64,000 nt of DNA, taken from contig NZ_JAXOJT010000001.1 of the NCBI RefSeq assembly GCF_036663835.1, positions 62,001-126,000 on the forward strand, given 5' to 3'. The notes below the pieces were generated by a model. It was given only the letters and a program-made list of their open reading frames with translations, had not been told where the DNA came from and did not search any database. The position numbers were made by a program, and so were the translations under genes. Shown piece by piece: positions 16,331 through 25,587 of the stretch (its first letter is position 1; each line of letters opens with the position of its first letter). Source of the DNA: Sphingomonas sp. LT1P40 (GTDB taxonomy: Bacteria; Pseudomonadota; Alphaproteobacteria; Sphingomonadales; Sphingomonadaceae).

Positions 16331-17631
16331 TGGTACGGCGCTACGCCCTCCGGATGCTGACGATCTCGCGCAGTGCACAGGCGTTGTTCCTTGCGATCAC
16401 GATCCTCGTCAATGTCGTGGTGCTCGGCCGCAGCTATGTGACGATGCTGGTGCTGGATTTCAGCCAGTTGGGCCTGGTGGCATTGCTGCAATCGATCATC
16501 CTGCTGGTCGGCACGCTGCAATTCGGCTTCCATCAGGGCGGCTATCGCCTGATCTGTTCGGCCGAAGGGGACGAGGCGCGGCGGATCAACAATCTCGTCT
16601 ACAGCTATACCGCGCTGATCGGCATCGGCGCGCTGGTGGTGGCGGGGGCGATGTTGCCCTTCACTTCGCTCGCCATCACGCAATTGTTTCTGATCCTGGG
16701 CGCGGTCGGCGGCGGCACGACGCTGCTGCGCAACTGGCTGAACAGCCAGATGATCGCGCTGGGGATGCTGCGGCAGCTAAACTGGGTCAATCTGTGGTCG
16801 GCGCTGGGCTCGCTGGTGCCGTTTCTGTTCCTGAAAAATGACCCGCTGCTGATGTGCGCACTCTCGGTGTTGCTGCAGCCGATCATCGGCGTGGCGATGG
16901 CGATGGTGCTGTACCGCGACCTGCGTCCGACCGCGATCAACGCCGACAAGCTGCTGGCCAAGGCGATCATCGCCAGCGGCTTCGCGGTATTCCTGTCCAG
17001 CCTGTTCCTGCAACTCAACATGCAGATCGAACGCTGGTACGTGCTGCGCTTCCTTGGCCTCGACGCGCTCGGCCACCTCTATCTGGCAATCCTGTTCGTG
17101 ACCTTGTTTCAGATCGTGCCGACCGCGCTCAACTCGCTCTACATGCCGCGGCTGGTCCGCGCCTATGACGCGGCATCGGATCATGAGCTCAGCCGGTCGA
17201 TGCGCCAGTTCTTCCTGCTGACCGTCGGCTACTCGCTTGCGGGTGCGGCGGCGCTGCTGCTGCTGGGCAAGCCGGTCGTCGCGCTGGTGCTCCCGCGTTA
17301 CGTCCCCGATATTCTCTACGCCGAACTGCTTCTGCCGGGGCTGGCAGCGTTCACCGTCGCCAACACGCTCGCCATCGTGTTCAACATCCTGATCCAATAC
17401 CGCACCTATCTGATCGGGTTCGGGTCGGGGATCGTCGCTACCGGGTTGCTGCTCGGTTCGACGTTGGTGACCGGATACCGGTTCGATCTGGTGCAGGTCA
17501 GCCTCATCAAGTCGGGCGTCTATCTGCTGATGGCGGTCATTCTGATCGCGGGCTATCTGGCGATCACGCGCGGGCGGCCCGGTTTCCGGTTTGCGATCCT
17601 GCCGCGCGCGCATTCGGGGGTGGCCGCATGA
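16330..17631 (+). CDS. wzx: Wzx-like polysaccharide flippase
   Basis: 433 residues with many hydrophobic segments throughout (e.g. LFLAITILVNVVVLG near the start, LLMAVILIAGYLAI near the end), the size and pattern of MATE/MOP-type O-antigen or capsule flippases. It would move the lipid-linked repeat unit across the inner membrane. The ATG at 16330 overlaps the upstream stop. An extra TTG codon just upstream is not needed. The following acyltransferase gene overlaps its end by 4 bases. Confidence 0.82.
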   Translation: MVRRYALRMLTISRSAQALFLAITILVNVVVLGRSYVTMLVLDFSQLGLVALLQSIILLVGTLQFGFHQGGYRLICSAEGDEARRINNLVYSYTALIGIGALVVAGAMLPFTSLAITQLFLILGAVGGGTTLLRNWLNSQMIALGMLRQLNWVNLWSALGSLVPFLFLKNDPLLMCALSVLLQPIIGVAMAMVLYRDLRPTAINADKLLAKAIIASGFAVFLSSLFLQLNMQIERWYVLRFLGLDALGHLYLAILFVTLFQIVPTALNSLYMPRLVRAYDAASDHELSRSMRQFFLLTVGYSLAGAAALLLLGKPVVALVLPRYVPDILYAELLLPGLAAFTVANTLAIVFNILIQYRTYLIGFGSGIVATGLLLGSTLVTGYRFDLVQVSLIKSGVYLLMAVILIAGYLAITRGRPGFRFAILPRAHSGVAA

Positions 17632-18224
17632 TCCTGTTCCGCATCCGCGACATGGTCTCCACGCTGTTCTGGCGTGCGATGGGACCGTTTTTCGGCAGCT
17701 TCGGCCGCCGCGTCCGCCTGATCCGCCCGCTGCGGATCGTCGGCAACCGCTATCTGCACCTGGAGGACGATGCCGGGATCCAGATCGGCGCCTATATCGC
17801 GATCCTGCCGGTCCATGCCGACCGCCCGTCGCTGCGGCTGCGGCGCGGGGCCAAGATCGGGCATCACGCGCACATCATTTGCACGCACGATATCGAGTTC
17901 GGCGAAGATGTGCTGACCGCCGACCGGCTCTATGTCGCCGACAATCGCCACGGGTTCGAGGATCTGGGCGTACCGGTGCTCGACCAGCCGCTGAAGAAGC
18001 TGTCCGCCGTGCGGATCGGCGCACGCACCTGGATCGGCGAAAATGTCTGTGTGATCGGTGCCAGTATTGGCAAAGAATGCGTGATCGGCGCGAACAGCGT
18101 GGTGCTGCGCGACATCCCCGACCGCTGCGTCGCGGCGGGATCGCCGGCCGTCCCGATCCGGCGCTACTGCGACCAGCGACAGGCGTGGTTGCGCTGTGAT
18201 CCACAGGGGAACATTCTCGACTGA
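17628..18224 (+). CDS. Left-handed beta-helix (hexapeptide) acyltransferase
   Basis: 198 residues with hexapeptide-repeat turns (VLTADRLYVADNRHGFEDLG, then VRIGARTWIGENVCVIGASIGKEC in shorter form) and the C-terminal AAGSPAVPIRRY, which is characteristic of the LbH O-acetyltransferases (WbbJ/CysE-like). It should O- or N-acetylate a sugar of the repeat unit using acetyl-CoA. It overlaps the Wzx stop by 4 bases. A second hexapeptide protein lies at 20517-20939. Confidence 0.82.
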   Translation: MILFRIRDMVSTLFWRAMGPFFGSFGRRVRLIRPLRIVGNRYLHLEDDAGIQIGAYIAILPVHADRPSLRLRRGAKIGHHAHIICTHDIEFGEDVLTADRLYVADNRHGFEDLGVPVLDQPLKKLSAVRIGARTWIGENVCVIGASIGKECVIGANSVVLRDIPDRCVAAGSPAVPIRRYCDQRQAWLRCDPQGNILD

Positions 18225-18296
18225 GGCGGGCCGCCAGCGGGCTAGGCAGGTCGCGCCTGCTCGGCTATCGCGCTGTGCGGCAAGAGGAAATGCGCG

Positions 18297-19553
18297 ATGA
18301 GTATGCTGGCAGCAGGCGATCGGATAAGCCCGGGCATGTTGCAGGCGCTGCGGCGTCTGTTGATGTTCATTGCGATTCTGATGAGCGGTGGGTCGTCGAT
18401 GATTCCCCGAATTCCACTGATGATCGCGGTTTTCGTGTTGTGCTTCGTTATCAAAGGATCGTCATTCGGGCTTCGCCGCGAAATGGGCGCGGTTGGCTTA
18501 TTGATGCTGGCGGTGCTGATCGTTGCGCTCGCAGGATCGACAACGATCGATATTGTCGCACTGTCGATCCGATACAGTAACTTCTTGCTGGGCGCAGTGC
18601 TTCTGGGCGTATATTGCGACCTGCCGCGCGATACCTTGGCTGGTGACCTGCGGCCGATCTTTTTTTGGATGAGTTGGCAGGCGATTCTGACGCCGATCTT
18701 TGCGATTCTGACACCGTTTTTGTTCGTAACCGTCTACAATCCCGGTCAAGAAAACGACATCATTACGATGTTTGGTATTTTCAATTACCACATAATGGTC
18801 GATGATCCTTCGTTATATCTGCATCGTCCAAACGGGTTTTTCTTTGAGCCCGGTGTGTTTCAGCTGTATTTGAACATTTACCTGTTTATAGCTGCATTTG
18901 TATTTAACCAGCGCAAAGAGGTTTTGCTCGCGATGGCGGGCGTGATCGCTACACAATCAACGGCGGGTATCGTGTTGGCATGCGGAACCGCTGGCGTTTA
19001 CTTCCTGAATTACCTTCGCACTGCGTCATTTACGGAAAAGTGGATGGCGCTTGTGATAGCCCCAATCTTGCTTGTCCCCTTGTCTTTTTTGATGCTCGCC
19101 AATCTTAATAGCAAACTCTACGGTGACAATTCAGGATCAGCAGAAGCTCGAAATTACGATCTGCAAACCGGATGGGAAATTGCGAAACAAAATCCATGGT
19201 TCGGCATCGGATTCGATTATCAAAGATACTATCTGGAAGCTCAGACGTACGGGTATAAGGAGGCGCGGCTTAGTGACGAAAATATCACAAATCGCGGAAA
19301 CTCCAACGGGCTGATAACTGTAGTTTACACCGTGGGTTTTCCGCTCGCTTTGGTATTTTTTATAGGATTGTTTCGACAGCGTTTTTTTAGAGCAAAGTGG
19401 TGGATGATGGCGATTTTCCTGCTTTCTCTCTCCACCGAAGCAATTTTCTACACGCCATTCATTCTTATGTTTGCATATAGCGGACTGCTTCTACGAAAAG
19501 CTGCAGTGGTCGCGTCAAAACGTCCGGGCGTCGCCGACCCGCGCTTCGCCTGA
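18297..19553 (+). CDS. Wzy/O-antigen-ligase-like polymerase, A/T-richer than neighbours
   Basis: 418 residues, strongly hydrophobic with about ten apparent membrane segments. The stretch NYDLQTGWEIAKQNPWFGIG matches the R...W...P..G.G periplasmic pattern of Wzy/WaaL-type proteins, so polymerisation or ligation of glycan repeats at the periplasmic face is likely. ATG is preceded by AGAGG. From about 18700 to 19500 the DNA is visibly richer in A and T, with AAA, TTT and TTA codons, unlike the flanking genes, which suggests horizontal acquisition of the serotype-specific polymerase. Confidence 0.72.
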   Translation: MSMLAAGDRISPGMLQALRRLLMFIAILMSGGSSMIPRIPLMIAVFVLCFVIKGSSFGLRREMGAVGLLMLAVLIVALAGSTTIDIVALSIRYSNFLLGAVLLGVYCDLPRDTLAGDLRPIFFWMSWQAILTPIFAILTPFLFVTVYNPGQENDIITMFGIFNYHIMVDDPSLYLHRPNGFFFEPGVFQLYLNIYLFIAAFVFNQRKEVLLAMAGVIATQSTAGIVLACGTAGVYFLNYLRTASFTEKWMALVIAPILLVPLSFLMLANLNSKLYGDNSGSAEARNYDLQTGWEIAKQNPWFGIGFDYQRYYLEAQTYGYKEARLSDENITNRGNSNGLITVVYTVGFPLALVFFIGLFRQRFFRAKWWMMAIFLLSLSTEAIFYTPFILMFAYSGLLLRKAAVVASKRPGVADPRFA

Positions 19554-19566
19554 CGGAAAGCCCGTA

Positions 19567-20517
19567 ATGTCACGCATGCTGTTCGTCGGGATCGACTACT
19601 ATCACTATATTCCGAAGATTCGTGAGGCGTTCGGACGGCTGGGCTTTGAGTCCGACTGGTATCCGATCGAGAATGCCGGATTCTGGGCCAAGACGTTCAA
19701 GAAGTTCGCACCGTCGGCCTATCGCGCGCGGCTCGACGCCTATCATCGGCGAATGATCGAGGCGACGGCGGGCACGCATTATGACGTGGTGCTGTTCATC
19801 CAGTGCCATCATGTGTCGCTTGAGAATATGCGCCGTCTGCGCCAACTGCACCCGGCTGCGCGGTTCGTCCTGTACAATTGGGACTCGCTGACAACGCATG
19901 ATTACCAGCCGTGGCTGCCGTTGTTCGACCGTGCGGCCACGTTCGACCCGGTCGATGCCGCAAAGATCGGGATCACCTATCTGCCGTTGTTCGCGATCCG
20001 CGACTATTTCGAGGCGGACAAGACGCGCGCGAAGGATTTCGACCTCTACTTCGTTGGCGCGATCGGTTCGTTGCATCGCTTCGACGCGTTGGCGCGCCTT
20101 CACGATTTCTGTCAGGCAAACGGTATCCGCACGCACTTTCACCTGAAATGCAGCCCCGCTGTGCGATTGATGCTGTGGCGCAAGCGCAAGTCGCTGCCCG
20201 GACTGACGCTCGCATCCTTGTCATTCGGCGGGATCATCGACCTGATCGAACGGTCGCGCGGCGTGTTCGATTTCGCCAACCACAAGCAGACCGGCTATAC
20301 GATGCGCTTCATCGAGAATATGTGCGCGGACCAGAAGATCGTGACCGAAAATGCCCGGGTGCTGGATGAGGATTTTTATCGCGCAGACCGGATTCTGGTT
20401 ATCCGCGATTTCGATTTCTCTGGCGTGAAGGACTTCCTTGCGCGCCCGATCACGTCGCAGCTGGATACCGAGCGCTTCTCGATCGACAGCTGGGCAGCGG
20501 GGCTGGTGGAGGGGTGA
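19567..20517 (+). CDS. CgeB-like glycosyltransferase-family protein
   Basis: 316 residues from the ATG at 19567 (MSRMLFVGIDYYHYIPKI); a longer frame to 19471 overlaps the polymerase gene and is rejected. Contains a Rossmann-like N-terminus, the HYDVVLFIQCHHV strand, and a C-terminal SRGVFDFANHKQTGYTMRF plus ENMCADQKIVT stretch as in CgeB/Eps11J-type proteins of surface-polysaccharide clusters. Probably a GT-B transferase of the repeat unit; no substrate can be assigned. The stop overlaps the next ATG. Confidence 0.6.
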   Translation: MSRMLFVGIDYYHYIPKIREAFGRLGFESDWYPIENAGFWAKTFKKFAPSAYRARLDAYHRRMIEATAGTHYDVVLFIQCHHVSLENMRRLRQLHPAARFVLYNWDSLTTHDYQPWLPLFDRAATFDPVDAAKIGITYLPLFAIRDYFEADKTRAKDFDLYFVGAIGSLHRFDALARLHDFCQANGIRTHFHLKCSPAVRLMLWRKRKSLPGLTLASLSFGGIIDLIERSRGVFDFANHKQTGYTMRFIENMCADQKIVTENARVLDEDFYRADRILVIRDFDFSGVKDFLARPITSQLDTERFSIDSWAAGLVEG

Positions 20518-20939
20518 TGCGACTTTTCATTTCAAAGATCGTGCAGCGGCTGCGCTACCATTGGTACCGGGCACGCGGGTATGACATGCACATCACCTGC
20601 GAACTGGAGCGCGGACTGAACCTCGACCGATATTTCCCGCAGGGCATCCATGTCGGACCGCACACCATCCTGACGTCGCGCGTCACGATCCTCAGCCACA
20701 AGCTGATCCCGCGCAAATCGCTGGGCCGTTACGACGGCGAGAAGGTGCATACCTATATCGGGGAATGGTGCGTGATCGGCATTGGTGCGGTTATCATGGG
20801 TGGCGTGCGGATCGGCGATCAGGTGGTGGTCGGCTCTGGTGCAGTAGTGACGAAGGATGTGCCGTCGAACTGCATCGTGGCCGGTAATCCGGCGCGGATC
20901 GTGCGGGAAAACATCACGATGGAAGGTCTGCGGCTCTAG
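20517..20939 (+). CDS. Hexapeptide-repeat acyltransferase (CysE/WbbJ-like)
   Basis: 140 residues. Repeats are clear in YIGEWCVIGIGAVIMGGVRI and VVVGSGAVVTKDVPSN, followed by the typical IVAGNPARIVRE end. Start is the ATG at 20517 that overlaps the preceding stop (TGATG). Predicted to acetylate a sugar hydroxyl of the repeat unit. Last gene of the forward run that started at 8187; it faces the minus-strand acyltransferase at 20953. Confidence 0.83.
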   Translation: MRLFISKIVQRLRYHWYRARGYDMHITCELERGLNLDRYFPQGIHVGPHTILTSRVTILSHKLIPRKSLGRYDGEKVHTYIGEWCVIGIGAVIMGGVRIGDQVVVGSGAVVTKDVPSNCIVAGNPARIVRENITMEGLRL

Positions 20940-20952
20940 ATCGCTTTTCGAG

Positions 20953-22041
20953 CTAGCTTTGCGAACTTTCTTTCGATCGCGTCATGTGGCGTAACAACGT
21001 CAGTGACGGTTGCTCAAAGAAGCGGAACAGCAATGCCCCCGCGATGATGACCGCCACAACGGCGCCTGCGATATAGAGCGCCGCGAACACCGGTGACCTG
21101 AGATCGAAGAGGCGACCATAAATCTGGAACAGGGCCGACAGCAAGATCGCGTGGGATAGATAGATCGAATAGGATGCGTCCCCGATGAGCAGCGGCAGGC
21201 GATAGCGGCGGATCGGCCGCCGGATCTCGCCCAGAACGACGGCGGTGACGATCAGGATCGAGCCGACCCCGTTACGGATCAGTCGATGCGCGTCGAACTG
21301 TGCGGCGATCAGGACCGCGCCGAACAGCAATAGCGTGATCGCGACACCCCGCGGCAGCCACGCGCCGCGCTGAATCGCATAGCCGAGCATGGCCCCGGCG
21401 GCGAATTCGAGAATTATCGGATCGGTGTAGAAACCCAGCATCGAGGCACCGTCCGGCGCAAAGACATGTGCAACGGCCAGCAACGAAAACACTGCTGTCA
21501 CCGTGATGACCCGCGCGAGGGGCGGGAGAGGCAGCATCAATCCGAACAGCAGATAGAAATACATTTCATAGTTCAGCGTCCAGCCCGGTACGAGCAGCGG
21601 AAACATCGAATCTGCGATGGCCGGATGGGGTTGGGCGATAAAGAAATAGGATGCGACAACATGCCCCCAGTCCAGCGCACCTGATTTGACCAGTATGGGC
21701 GCAAGCAGCAGGATCGCGAGCATCAAACTGGTCAGCAGCCAATAAAGCGGAACGATTCGGATAATCCGCCGAAAATAAAAGTTGCGGGTTGAAGTTGGCT
21801 TGACCGTGGTGTGCCACATGACAAAACCGCTGATGACAAAGAAAATATCGACGCCCGCCGACCCGTAATTGACCAAGCCAAGGCTGATGCCAACCCGCTG
21901 AAGCTGCTCCTGCAAATGGATCAGAACGACGAGCATGGCAGCGACACCGCGAAGATACTGTACACCCAAAAGCGTCTGACCCGGTGTGTCTTGCGCAGAA
22001 CCTTTTGCGCCACCGGCTGGTGATACCGCGCTGCTCGTCAT
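20953..22041 (-). CDS. Acyltransferase-3 family membrane protein (OafA/YrhL-like)
   Basis: 362 residues with about ten membrane segments. The N-terminal LLGVQYLRGVAAMLVVLIHL and GSAGVDIFFVISGFVMWHT are the signature of acyltransferase family 3, integral-membrane enzymes that add acetyl or succinyl groups to surface glycans. It is the only minus-strand gene between about 1 and 32 kb and is transcribed divergently from the FkbM gene; the shared gap 22042-22150 should contain both promoters. Confidence 0.86.
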   Translation of the reverse strand: MTSSAVSPAGGAKGSAQDTPGQTLLGVQYLRGVAAMLVVLIHLQEQLQRVGISLGLVNYGSAGVDIFFVISGFVMWHTTVKPTSTRNFYFRRIIRIVPLYWLLTSLMLAILLLAPILVKSGALDWGHVVASYFFIAQPHPAIADSMFPLLVPGWTLNYEMYFYLLFGLMLPLPPLARVITVTAVFSLLAVAHVFAPDGASMLGFYTDPIILEFAAGAMLGYAIQRGAWLPRGVAITLLLFGAVLIAAQFDAHRLIRNGVGSILIVTAVVLGEIRRPIRRYRLPLLIGDASYSIYLSHAILLSALFQIYGRLFDLRSPVFAALYIAGAVVAVIIAGALLFRFFEQPSLTLLRHMTRSKESSQS

Positions 22042-22150
22042 GATGCCCCCATTTGACGCAAAGATGCGCGATTGCGTCAGTTGAACTTCCGCAAGCCGTT
22101 GTCAATTAAGCGGCAGGGCTGTAGCGCCGCAACAAATTTTGGGGAATCAT

Positions 22151-22885
22151 ATGAGCGCGAAGAAGACGTTGTTGGGCGTGGCGAACGCGCTGCTTGGCCC
22201 TGTGGGCGTTCAGCTTTACCGCAAGGGCATCGATATGGAGTCGGTGCTGAAGCAGATGTCGGGCTGGAATCACGGCATCGGATCGATCCTCGATCTGGGT
22301 GCGGCGCGCGGGCATTGGAGCCAGATGGCGCTGAACCTGTTTCCGGGCACGAAGATCGTCGCGGTCGATCCGCTGAAGGAGCGCGAGCCGTTCCTGTCGC
22401 GGCTCAAGGACCGCTATTCCGACCGTTACGATTATGTGCTGGCTGTGGCCGGGCGCGACGATGGCGGGTCGGTCGAACTCGCGGTGACGCCCGATCTGGA
22501 CGGCAGCACGGTGCATGGGCTTGAGGGCGAAGTGCGCACCGTGCCGGTGCATTCGGTCGACAGCATCGTCAAGATGAAGGGGCTGAAAGGGCCGTTCTTC
22601 CTGAAGTTCGACACCCACGGTTTCGAGAAGCCGATCCTCGACAGCGCCGAAGAGACGCTGAAAGAGACCAAGTACATGGTCATGGAGGCGTATAATTTTC
22701 GTCACAGCCCCGACACGATGCTGTTCCACGAGATGATCGCATATCTGGAGACCAAGGGGTTCCGCGTGTTCAATCTCGTCGACATTCTCCAGCGTTCGAC
22801 CGATGGCGCGCTGTGGCAGATCGACCTGTTCTTTGCGCGGGCGGACGACCCCATCTTCAACAGCAACAGCTATCGCCATGCTTGA
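22151..22885 (+). CDS. FkbM-family methyltransferase
   Basis: 244 residues from the ATG at 22151, preceded by GGGG; a TTG at 22139 is in frame but less likely. SAM-binding loop ILDLGAARGHWSQMA, acidic strand KIVAVDPLKE, and the FkbM-type PFFLKFDTHGFEKPIL with VMEAYNF place it in the FkbM family, which O-methylates sugars or related groups. In this locus it may methylate the glycan. Its 3' end overlaps the WecG-like gene by 8 bases. Confidence 0.84.
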   Translation: MSAKKTLLGVANALLGPVGVQLYRKGIDMESVLKQMSGWNHGIGSILDLGAARGHWSQMALNLFPGTKIVAVDPLKEREPFLSRLKDRYSDRYDYVLAVAGRDDGGSVELAVTPDLDGSTVHGLEGEVRTVPVHSVDSIVKMKGLKGPFFLKFDTHGFEKPILDSAEETLKETKYMVMEAYNFRHSPDTMLFHEMIAYLETKGFRVFNLVDILQRSTDGALWQIDLFFARADDPIFNSNSYRHA

Positions 22886-23666
22886 CGATCCGATGAAGCC
22901 CGGGCCTGCGGGCGTGCCCGACCGGGCCAGTCCGGATCAGTGCGTCTCGGCGATGGGCTATGCCGTTTATAACGAGGATCTGTCGCTGATCCCGATGAAC
23001 CGGCCCTGTTCGACGATTCAGACGATCAGCCCGATCTCCTATGGCAATGCCACCCGCGACACCGTCTATCGCGACGCGATGCAGCGGGCCGACTGGCTGT
23101 GCCTCGACGGCGTCTATTTCGGGCTGGCCGGGGTGGTGCTGAAGGGCAAGACGGTCAAGCCCAACCAGGGGCCGGACATCTTCTATCACTTCATGCAGCG
23201 CGTGGAGGAAAAAAAGGGCCGGGTGTTCTTCCTCGGCGCGTCGGACAGCACGCTGGAGAAGATCCGCGTGCGCGCGGCGAAGGAATATCCGAACGTCACG
23301 GTCGGCAGCTACTCGCCGCCGTTCAAGCCGGAGTTCAGCGACGCCGATAACGATGCGATGATCGCCGCGATCAACGCCTTCAAACCCGACATCGTGTTCC
23401 TCGGCATGACCGCGCCGAAGCAGGAGAAATGGGGCTATGTCCACCGCGACCGGCTCGACACGTGTCTGGTCGCGGCGGTCGGTGGCGTGTTCGACTGGTA
23501 TGCCGGCAACCGGCCCGAAATCGCCGCGATCTGGTGGAAACTCTATCTCGCCTGGCTGATCCGCACGATCGACCGCCCCGAGCTGCTGAAACGCTATCCG
23601 CAGATCGGCAAGTTCTTCTGGCACCTCGCGCTGGCGCGGGTCGGTATCAAGAAATATCCGGAGTGA
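22878..23666 (+). CDS. WecG/TagA/CpsF-family glycosyltransferase
   Basis: 262 residues from the ATG at 22878. A longer frame to 22803 overlaps FkbM and is rejected. Diagnostic motifs: STIQTISPISYGNATRD, CLDGVYFGLAG (the acidic DG element of the family), VFFLGASD and the PKQExW motif in FLGMTAPKQEKWGYV. Members (WecG, TagA, GumM) transfer ManNAcA, ManNAc or GlcA to a lipid-linked sugar. The WecB/WecC pair at 36862-39274 could supply UDP-ManNAcA, so a WecG-type reaction is a reasonable guess. Confidence 0.84.
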   Translation: MLDDPMKPGPAGVPDRASPDQCVSAMGYAVYNEDLSLIPMNRPCSTIQTISPISYGNATRDTVYRDAMQRADWLCLDGVYFGLAGVVLKGKTVKPNQGPDIFYHFMQRVEEKKGRVFFLGASDSTLEKIRVRAAKEYPNVTVGSYSPPFKPEFSDADNDAMIAAINAFKPDIVFLGMTAPKQEKWGYVHRDRLDTCLVAAVGGVFDWYAGNRPEIAAIWWKLYLAWLIRTIDRPELLKRYPQIGKFFWHLALARVGIKKYPE

Positions 23667-23668
23667 CT

Positions 23669-24709
23669 GTGAGCAAGCTGAAAATCGGCATCATCGGTGC
23701 CGGGCGCATGGGCGTCACGCACCATTGCATCACCAATACCCATCCGAACGCGCAGGTGGTCGCAACCGCCGATCCGTCGATCGTGATGAACAAGATGCTG
23801 TCCAAATATGCCGGCGTCGAGACGTACAAGGATTATGCCGCGATGCTGGCGAAGCAGCCGCTTGACGCGGTGCTGGTCTGCACACCGCCGGCGCTGAACT
23901 ACGATATCCTGAAGGCCGTCCATGCCAAGGGGCTGCACGCGTTCGTCGAGAAACCCTTCACCCTGTCGCCTGTGCTTGGCGCGGAGCTGGCCGGGCTGTT
24001 CGACGGGGCGGGGCTGGTCAACCAGGTCGGTTACGTCAACCGCTTCAACGACGTGTTCGGCAAGACCAAGTCGCTGATCGAGGACGGCGTGATCGGCAAG
24101 CTCGTCCGCTTCCGCACCGAGATGTTCAGCAGCACGATCATCCGCGAGCAGGAAGAAGAAGGCTGGCGCGCAAGCCACGCCAATGGCGGCGGCGCGATGT
24201 ATGAAATGGCCAGCCACGCCATCGATCTGGTCAACTATCTGTTCGGCGCGCCGGACAAGATTTCGGGCACGTGCCTGACCCCGGTCTTCTCCAAGAATGT
24301 CGAGGATATCGTCGCGGGCAGCTTCCGCTATCGCAGTGGCGTGACCGGTTCGATCTACGTCAACTGGAGCGACCAGAGCTTCCGCAAGCCGACCAACAAG
24401 ATCGAGGTGTTCGGCACCGGCGGCAAGATTCTGGCCGACCAGCACGGCATGAAGATCTACCTGACCGAAGCATCGCCGAAGCACGGTTACGAAAAGGGCT
24501 GGAACCAGGTCTATATCACCGACGTGTTCAGCAACGTGCCCTTCTATCTGCGCGGCATCGAGTTCACGGCGCAGCTTTATCACTTCATCGACACGATCGT
24601 GGCGGGCGGCGGCAAGACGCGCTGCAACTTCGCCGATGGCACGGCCGCGCTGGGCGTCATCGACGCCATGTTCCAGGATAATAAAGAACTTCAGGGTGAG
24701 CTCGCATGA
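23669..24709 (+). CDS. Gfo/Idh/MocA-family oxidoreductase
   Basis: 346 residues from a GTG at 23669, two bases after the previous stop; an upstream in-frame codon at 23429 would run through the preceding gene and is discarded. Rossmann loop KIGIIGAGRMGVTHHC and AFVEKPFTLS (EKP) are clear. The C-terminal domain is well formed to the end. It is overlapped by the unknown gene 24706 and followed by an SDR epimerase, so the three probably act on one sugar nucleotide. Substrate not assigned. Confidence 0.82.
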   Translation: MSKLKIGIIGAGRMGVTHHCITNTHPNAQVVATADPSIVMNKMLSKYAGVETYKDYAAMLAKQPLDAVLVCTPPALNYDILKAVHAKGLHAFVEKPFTLSPVLGAELAGLFDGAGLVNQVGYVNRFNDVFGKTKSLIEDGVIGKLVRFRTEMFSSTIIREQEEEGWRASHANGGGAMYEMASHAIDLVNYLFGAPDKISGTCLTPVFSKNVEDIVAGSFRYRSGVTGSIYVNWSDQSFRKPTNKIEVFGTGGKILADQHGMKIYLTEASPKHGYEKGWNQVYITDVFSNVPFYLRGIEFTAQLYHFIDTIVAGGGKTRCNFADGTAALGVIDAMFQDNKELQGELA

Positions 24710-25587
24710 GCAAGATCGATCGCGTCGTCTTCGGCGACAATCAGTTTTTCGGCATCAACCACATGTCGCAGGACAAGGCGCAGGCGCAGTCCGAGCGCTT
24801 TGCCGATCTCGACAACATCTTTGGCGTCTATCAGAACGCGTTCGACGCGGGCGTGCGAGCGATCATGCTGAACAGCAACGATCGCGCCGCGTCGATCACC
24901 GACCGCTTCCGCAGCAACCCGTCGGCCTATCCGGAGATCGCCTGGTATCCGTCGATTCCGTACCCCCATAAATACGCGAATCTGGTCGCGGAAAAGGGCA
25001 TGGTCGGCGCGATGAACAACATCCTCTTCTCCGAAGGTGCAGGCTCGGCGCTGGGCAAGATGGCACGCGGTGCGACCGCGATGATGACGCTCGACGCGGT
25101 CAAGCTGATGAAGATGCTGATCGATCAGGAAATGACGATCTTCAAGGGGCTCGATGTGCGCGTCGTGTTCCTGCAGAACATCGTCACCGATCTGGTGATG
25201 GGTTTCGGCGTGCGCGAAGCGATTTACGAATATTGCGAGCATGTCCGCAAGAAGCACAAGGCACTGCCCGGCCTGATCACCCAGAACATGCCATTCACCC
25301 GCGCCAAGCTGATCGAATGGGGCATCAAGGACGTGGTGCTGTGCTCGTCGATCAACAAGATCGGCTATCTGATGTCGCCGGACGTGCCGACCTATGAGTC
25401 CGTGCTGGCCGAGAATGACGGCGACACCTATCCGATGATGGCGATGTCGACGCTGGCATCGGGCGCGGTTCCGGCACCCGAAGCTTACGAGTTCATCAAC
25501 CAGCTCAACATCCAGTCGGTCGTGTTCGGCGCCTCGTCGCGCGGCAATATCGACCAGTCGGTCAAGCTCATCAACGGACAGGGCTGA
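24706..25587 (+). CDS. Conserved-looking protein of unknown function in sugar operon, TIM-barrel-like
   Basis: 293 residues, not recognised as a named enzyme. It starts VVFGDNQFFGINHMSQ and ends with IQSVVFGASSRGNIDQSVKL, which resembles the last strand and phosphate loop of aldo/keto-reductase or similar TIM barrels; SSINKIGYLM and LITQNMPF are further ordered strands. There is no obvious catalytic Asp/Tyr/Lys/His set of aldo-keto reductases and no signal peptide. The gene overlaps both neighbours (ATGA with the oxidoreductase, one base with the epimerase), so its product very probably shares their pathway. Confidence 0.7.
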   Translation: MSKIDRVVFGDNQFFGINHMSQDKAQAQSERFADLDNIFGVYQNAFDAGVRAIMLNSNDRAASITDRFRSNPSAYPEIAWYPSIPYPHKYANLVAEKGMVGAMNNILFSEGAGSALGKMARGATAMMTLDAVKLMKMLIDQEMTIFKGLDVRVVFLQNIVTDLVMGFGVREAIYEYCEHVRKKHKALPGLITQNMPFTRAKLIEWGIKDVVLCSSINKIGYLMSPDVPTYESVLAENDGDTYPMMAMSTLASGAVPAPEAYEFINQLNIQSVVFGASSRGNIDQSVKLINGQG

